A stretch of DNA of 8,185 bases from an uncultured Clostridia bacterium. GTDB lineage: Bacteria; Bacillota; Clostridia; Oscillospirales; Acutalibacteraceae. The translations under genes and the position numbers were made by a program. Below the pieces are notes generated by a model that saw only the letters and a list, made by a program, of their open reading frames with translations, searched no databases and was not told where the DNA came from. Shown piece after piece: positions 6,316-8,185 of the stretch (position 1 is the stretch's first letter; every line of letters starts with the position of its first letter). The stretch is taken from positions 1 through 8,185 of the forward strand of contig CAJFUH010000232.1 of assembly GCA_904420155.1 (NCBI GenBank), given 5' to 3'.

Positions 6316-7623
6316 ATGCCTTATCTTTATTATGAACCGGATATCGAATGCGCCCCCCGGGAAGTGCTGCATTGGATCCAGTCCCGCCGACTGGTGAAAA
6401 TGGTGGAAAAATGTTATCAGAACGTCCCCCTGTACCGCAAACGGTTTGACGAAATCGGATTGCTCCCCGGCGACATAAAATCCATCGACGACGTCACGAA
6501 GCTTCCTTTTACGGATAAGACCGACCTGCGCGATACCTATCCTTTCGGTATGTTCGCAGTCCCCAAGGAGGAGCTGGTGCGCATCCACGCGTCTTCCGGC
6601 ACCACCGGCAAACAGACGGTGGTGGGATATACCCATAACGATATCGATGTTTGGGCCCGTTCTGCGGCCCGCGCCCTAGCTTCCATCGGCGCTACGAAAA
6701 GCGACTATATCCACGTATCCTACGGGTACGGCCTGTTCACCGGCGGGCTGGGCCTGCATTACGGCGCGGAAAAGCTGGGGGCCACCGCTATCCCGGTATC
6801 TTCCGGCAATACCAAACGCCAGGTGACCATTATGCAGGATTACGGTTCCGATATCCTGTGCTGCACCCCTTCTTACGCCCTTTTCATCGGGGAAACCGCC
6901 CGGGATATGGGCATCGACCCCAACACCCTCAAGCTGCGGGCCGGCCTGTTCGGGGCGGAGGCATGGACGGACAATATGCGCAAGCAAATTGAATATATGC
7001 TGGCCATCAAAGCATATGATATCTATGGATTGTCGGAAATCGCCGGGCCCGGCGTGGCCTTTGACTGCCCCTGCCAGACCGGCATGCACATCAATGAAGA
7101 TTTCTTCTATCCGGAGGTCGTTGACCCCGAAACCGGCAAGCCCCTTCCCGATGGGGAATACGGCGAACTGGTCTTTACCCGTATTGGCAAGGAAGCCCTT
7201 CCCCTGCTGCGTTACCGCACCCGGGACGTGTGCAAGCTGAGCCACGAGGTATGCGAGTGCGGGCGGACCTTTGTCAAGATGTCCAAGCCCCATGGGCGCA
7301 CCGACGATATGCTGATCATCCGCGGTATCAACGTCTTCCCCTCCCAGGTGGAATCCGTGCTGCTGGAACTGGGCATGGATCCAAACTACCAGATCATTGT
7401 GGACCGCGTCAACAATTTGGATACCATGGAAGTACAGGTGGAAATGACCGATTCCATGTTCTCCGACAAGGTGCGCAACCTGGAGGACGTGGAGCATAAG
7501 ATCGCCGCCGCGTTGCAGTCCACATTGAATATCGCCGCCCGCATCAAGCTGGTAGAACCCAAGAGCCTGCCCCGCAGCGAAGGCAAGGCCAAGCGGGTGA
7601 TTGATAAAAGAATCATAGAATAA
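6316..7623 (+). CDS. paaK: Phenylacetate-CoA ligase (AMP-forming), copy 2
   Basis: A 435-residue second ligase, clearly homologous to copy 1 along its whole length and roughly half identical by eye. It activates an aryl acetate to its CoA thioester at the expense of ATP. Marks are SSGTTGKQT (93-101), YGLSEIAGPG (237-246), RYRTRD (299-304), GRTDDMLIIRGINVFP (327-342) and EGKAKRV (422-428). It keeps the typical GAEAWT stretch (213-218) that copy 1 has lost. C251, H258, C313 and C315 match the possible metal ligands of copy 1. The start is placed at ATG 6316, because AAGGAG at 6301-6306 lies 9 bases before it. An in-frame TTG at 6307 is too close to that site and is rejected. The ACT-domain gene follows after 14 bases, so the two form an operon. 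Confidence 0.93.
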   Translation: MPYLYYEPDIECAPREVLHWIQSRRLVKMVEKCYQNVPLYRKRFDEIGLLPGDIKSIDDVTKLPFTDKTDLRDTYPFGMFAVPKEELVRIHASSGTTGKQTVVGYTHNDIDVWARSAARALASIGATKSDYIHVSYGYGLFTGGLGLHYGAEKLGATAIPVSSGNTKRQVTIMQDYGSDILCCTPSYALFIGETARDMGIDPNTLKLRAGLFGAEAWTDNMRKQIEYMLAIKAYDIYGLSEIAGPGVAFDCPCQTGMHINEDFFYPEVVDPETGKPLPDGEYGELVFTRIGKEALPLLRYRTRDVCKLSHEVCECGRTFVKMSKPHGRTDDMLIIRGINVFPSQVESVLLELGMDPNYQIIVDRVNNLDTMEVQVEMTDSMFSDKVRNLEDVEHKIAAALQSTLNIAARIKLVEPKSLPRSEGKAKRVIDKRIIE

Positions 7624-7637
7624 AAGGAGGAACCGAT

Positions 7638-8069
7638 ATGCAGATTAAGCAATTGTCTATTTTTGTAGAAAACAAAGCCGGACGCCTGGCGGAAATTACC
7701 GCTGTGCTGGCAAACGCCAATATCGACATCCGGGCGATTTCCATTGCCGATACCAGTGATTTCGGAATTCTCCGCCTGATTGTAGACAATCCGGATGAAG
7801 CGGTGGAAGCGCTCAAGCAGGCCGGCATGACCGTTTCCCTTACCAGTGTGATCGCCATCGGCATTGACGACCGCCCGGGCGAATTTGCCAAGGCCATGCG
7901 GGTGCTGGCCGACGAGCATATCACCATTGAGTATATGTATGCATTTATCAGCAGGGACCAAGGTAAGGCCTTTGTGATTTTGCGGGTAGACGACGACCAG
8001 CGGGCCATTTCCGTGTTGAAAGGCGCAGGCATTACTATTTTGACCGCGGAGGAAATTCACGGGATGTAA
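7638..8069 (+). CDS. Small tandem ACT-domain protein (amino-acid-binding)
   Basis: A 143-residue soluble protein made of two ACT domains and nothing else. The first (about 3-66) carries the typical ENKAGRLAEITAVLANANIDI stretch starting at residue 11 (split here for brevity: ligand-loop residues N12-G15). The second (about 70-138) repeats the pattern with DDRPGEFAKAMRVLAD (77-92). ACT domains bind amino acids, usually at dimer interfaces, and switch enzymes or transcription. Stand-alone tandem ACT proteins are often found beside PaaK ligases in anaerobes and archaea. A role in sensing an aromatic amino acid or aryl acid and adjusting the neighbouring enzymes is inferred; there is no DNA-binding or catalytic domain. 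AAAGGAGG (7623-7630) begins at the last base of the paaK stop codon, 7 bases before the ATG, so expression is tied to that gene. It is the last gene before the terminator. Confidence 0.9.
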   Translation: MQIKQLSIFVENKAGRLAEITAVLANANIDIRAISIADTSDFGILRLIVDNPDEAVEALKQAGMTVSLTSVIAIGIDDRPGEFAKAMRVLADEHITIEYMYAFISRDQGKAFVILRVDDDQRAISVLKGAGITILTAEEIHGM

Positions 8070-8091
8070 TAGGAAAGCGGACGCTTTTCCG

Positions 8092-8104
8092 GCGGGCCGC
8101 CCGC
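8092..8104 (+). other. Short GC-rich inverted repeat after the ACT gene
   Basis: GCGGGC and GCCCGC are separated by one base, 22 bases after the ACT-gene stop. As RNA the stem would shorten to about four or five pairs. There is no T-run. It may help the stronger terminator just downstream or be incidental. Confidence 0.3.
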
Positions 8105-8124
8105 TATTTATGAATAAGGAACGT

Positions 8125-8160
8125 GCAAAAAGGAACGGAAAGCTTTCCGTTCCTTTTTGC
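8125..8160 (+). terminator. Rho-independent terminator, bidirectional type
   Basis: Bases 8125-8142 are the exact reverse complement of 8143-8160, a perfect 36-base palindrome centred on AAGCTT. The stem ends in A5 on the left and T5 on the right, giving GGAACGGAAAG/CTTTCCGTTCC followed by TTTTT. The A and T runs allow termination from either direction, so a convergent gene may lie beyond the window. It ends the transcript that includes paaK copy 2 and the ACT gene. Confidence 0.9.
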
Positions 8161-8185
8161 CTACCTGATAGGGAAGCTGTAAAAA

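Noticed and set aside
6676..7497. Minus-strand open frame of 273 codons opposite paaK copy 2
   Set aside because: It is a shadow of the codon bias in the ligase gene, with a His- and Gly-rich product and no family features.

Overview
This 8.2 kb window is most likely chromosomal DNA from an anaerobic Gram-positive bacterium of the Clostridia, probably a gut Oscillospiraceae/Ruminococcaceae-type organism. The reasons are strong AGGAGG-type ribosome binding sites, moderately GC-rich genes separated by AT-rich promoters, hairpin-rich interspersed intergenic repeats, and an oxygen-sensitive ferredoxin-dependent oxidoreductase. The taxonomic call is an inference from style and gene content. All six supported genes are on the + strand.

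Layout. Bases 1-180 hold a hairpin-rich intergenic repeat, followed by an AT-rich promoter region (181-296) and a sodium:solute symporter gene (297-1850). Bases 1859-2017 hold a second copy of the repeat in the opposite orientation, so the transporter gene sits between inverted copies. The two copies agree at their ends but differ in the middle. A separate three-hairpin element follows (2040-2109), then a strong extended -10 promoter (2197-2225) with a hairpin at the predicted transcription start. This promoter serves a phenylacetate-CoA ligase gene (paaK copy 1, 2329-3651). Next come iorA and iorB (3865-6181), the two subunits of indolepyruvate:ferredoxin oxidoreductase, with stop and start codons one base apart. 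A second paaK (6316-7623) and a small tandem ACT-domain protein gene (7638-8069) follow, and a 36-bp perfect palindrome (8125-8160) forms the terminator.

How the genes work together. The AMP-forming PaaK ligases convert aryl acetates (phenylacetate, indoleacetate, hydroxyphenylacetate) to aryl-acetyl-CoA. IorAB interconverts aryl-acetyl-CoA and aryl pyruvates with ferredoxin as electron carrier. Together they could run reductively, rebuilding aromatic amino acid precursors from environmental aryl acetates, or take part in oxidative fermentation of aromatic amino acids. Two ATP-consuming ligases around iorAB make the assimilatory direction attractive, but the sequence cannot settle it. The ACT protein is a plausible amino-acid sensor for the module. 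The symporter could import a substrate of the pathway, but it has its own promoter and is isolated by repeats, so that link is weak. The gene families are known. The less ordinary parts of the window are the mosaic inverted repeats and the structured leader in front of paaK copy 1.
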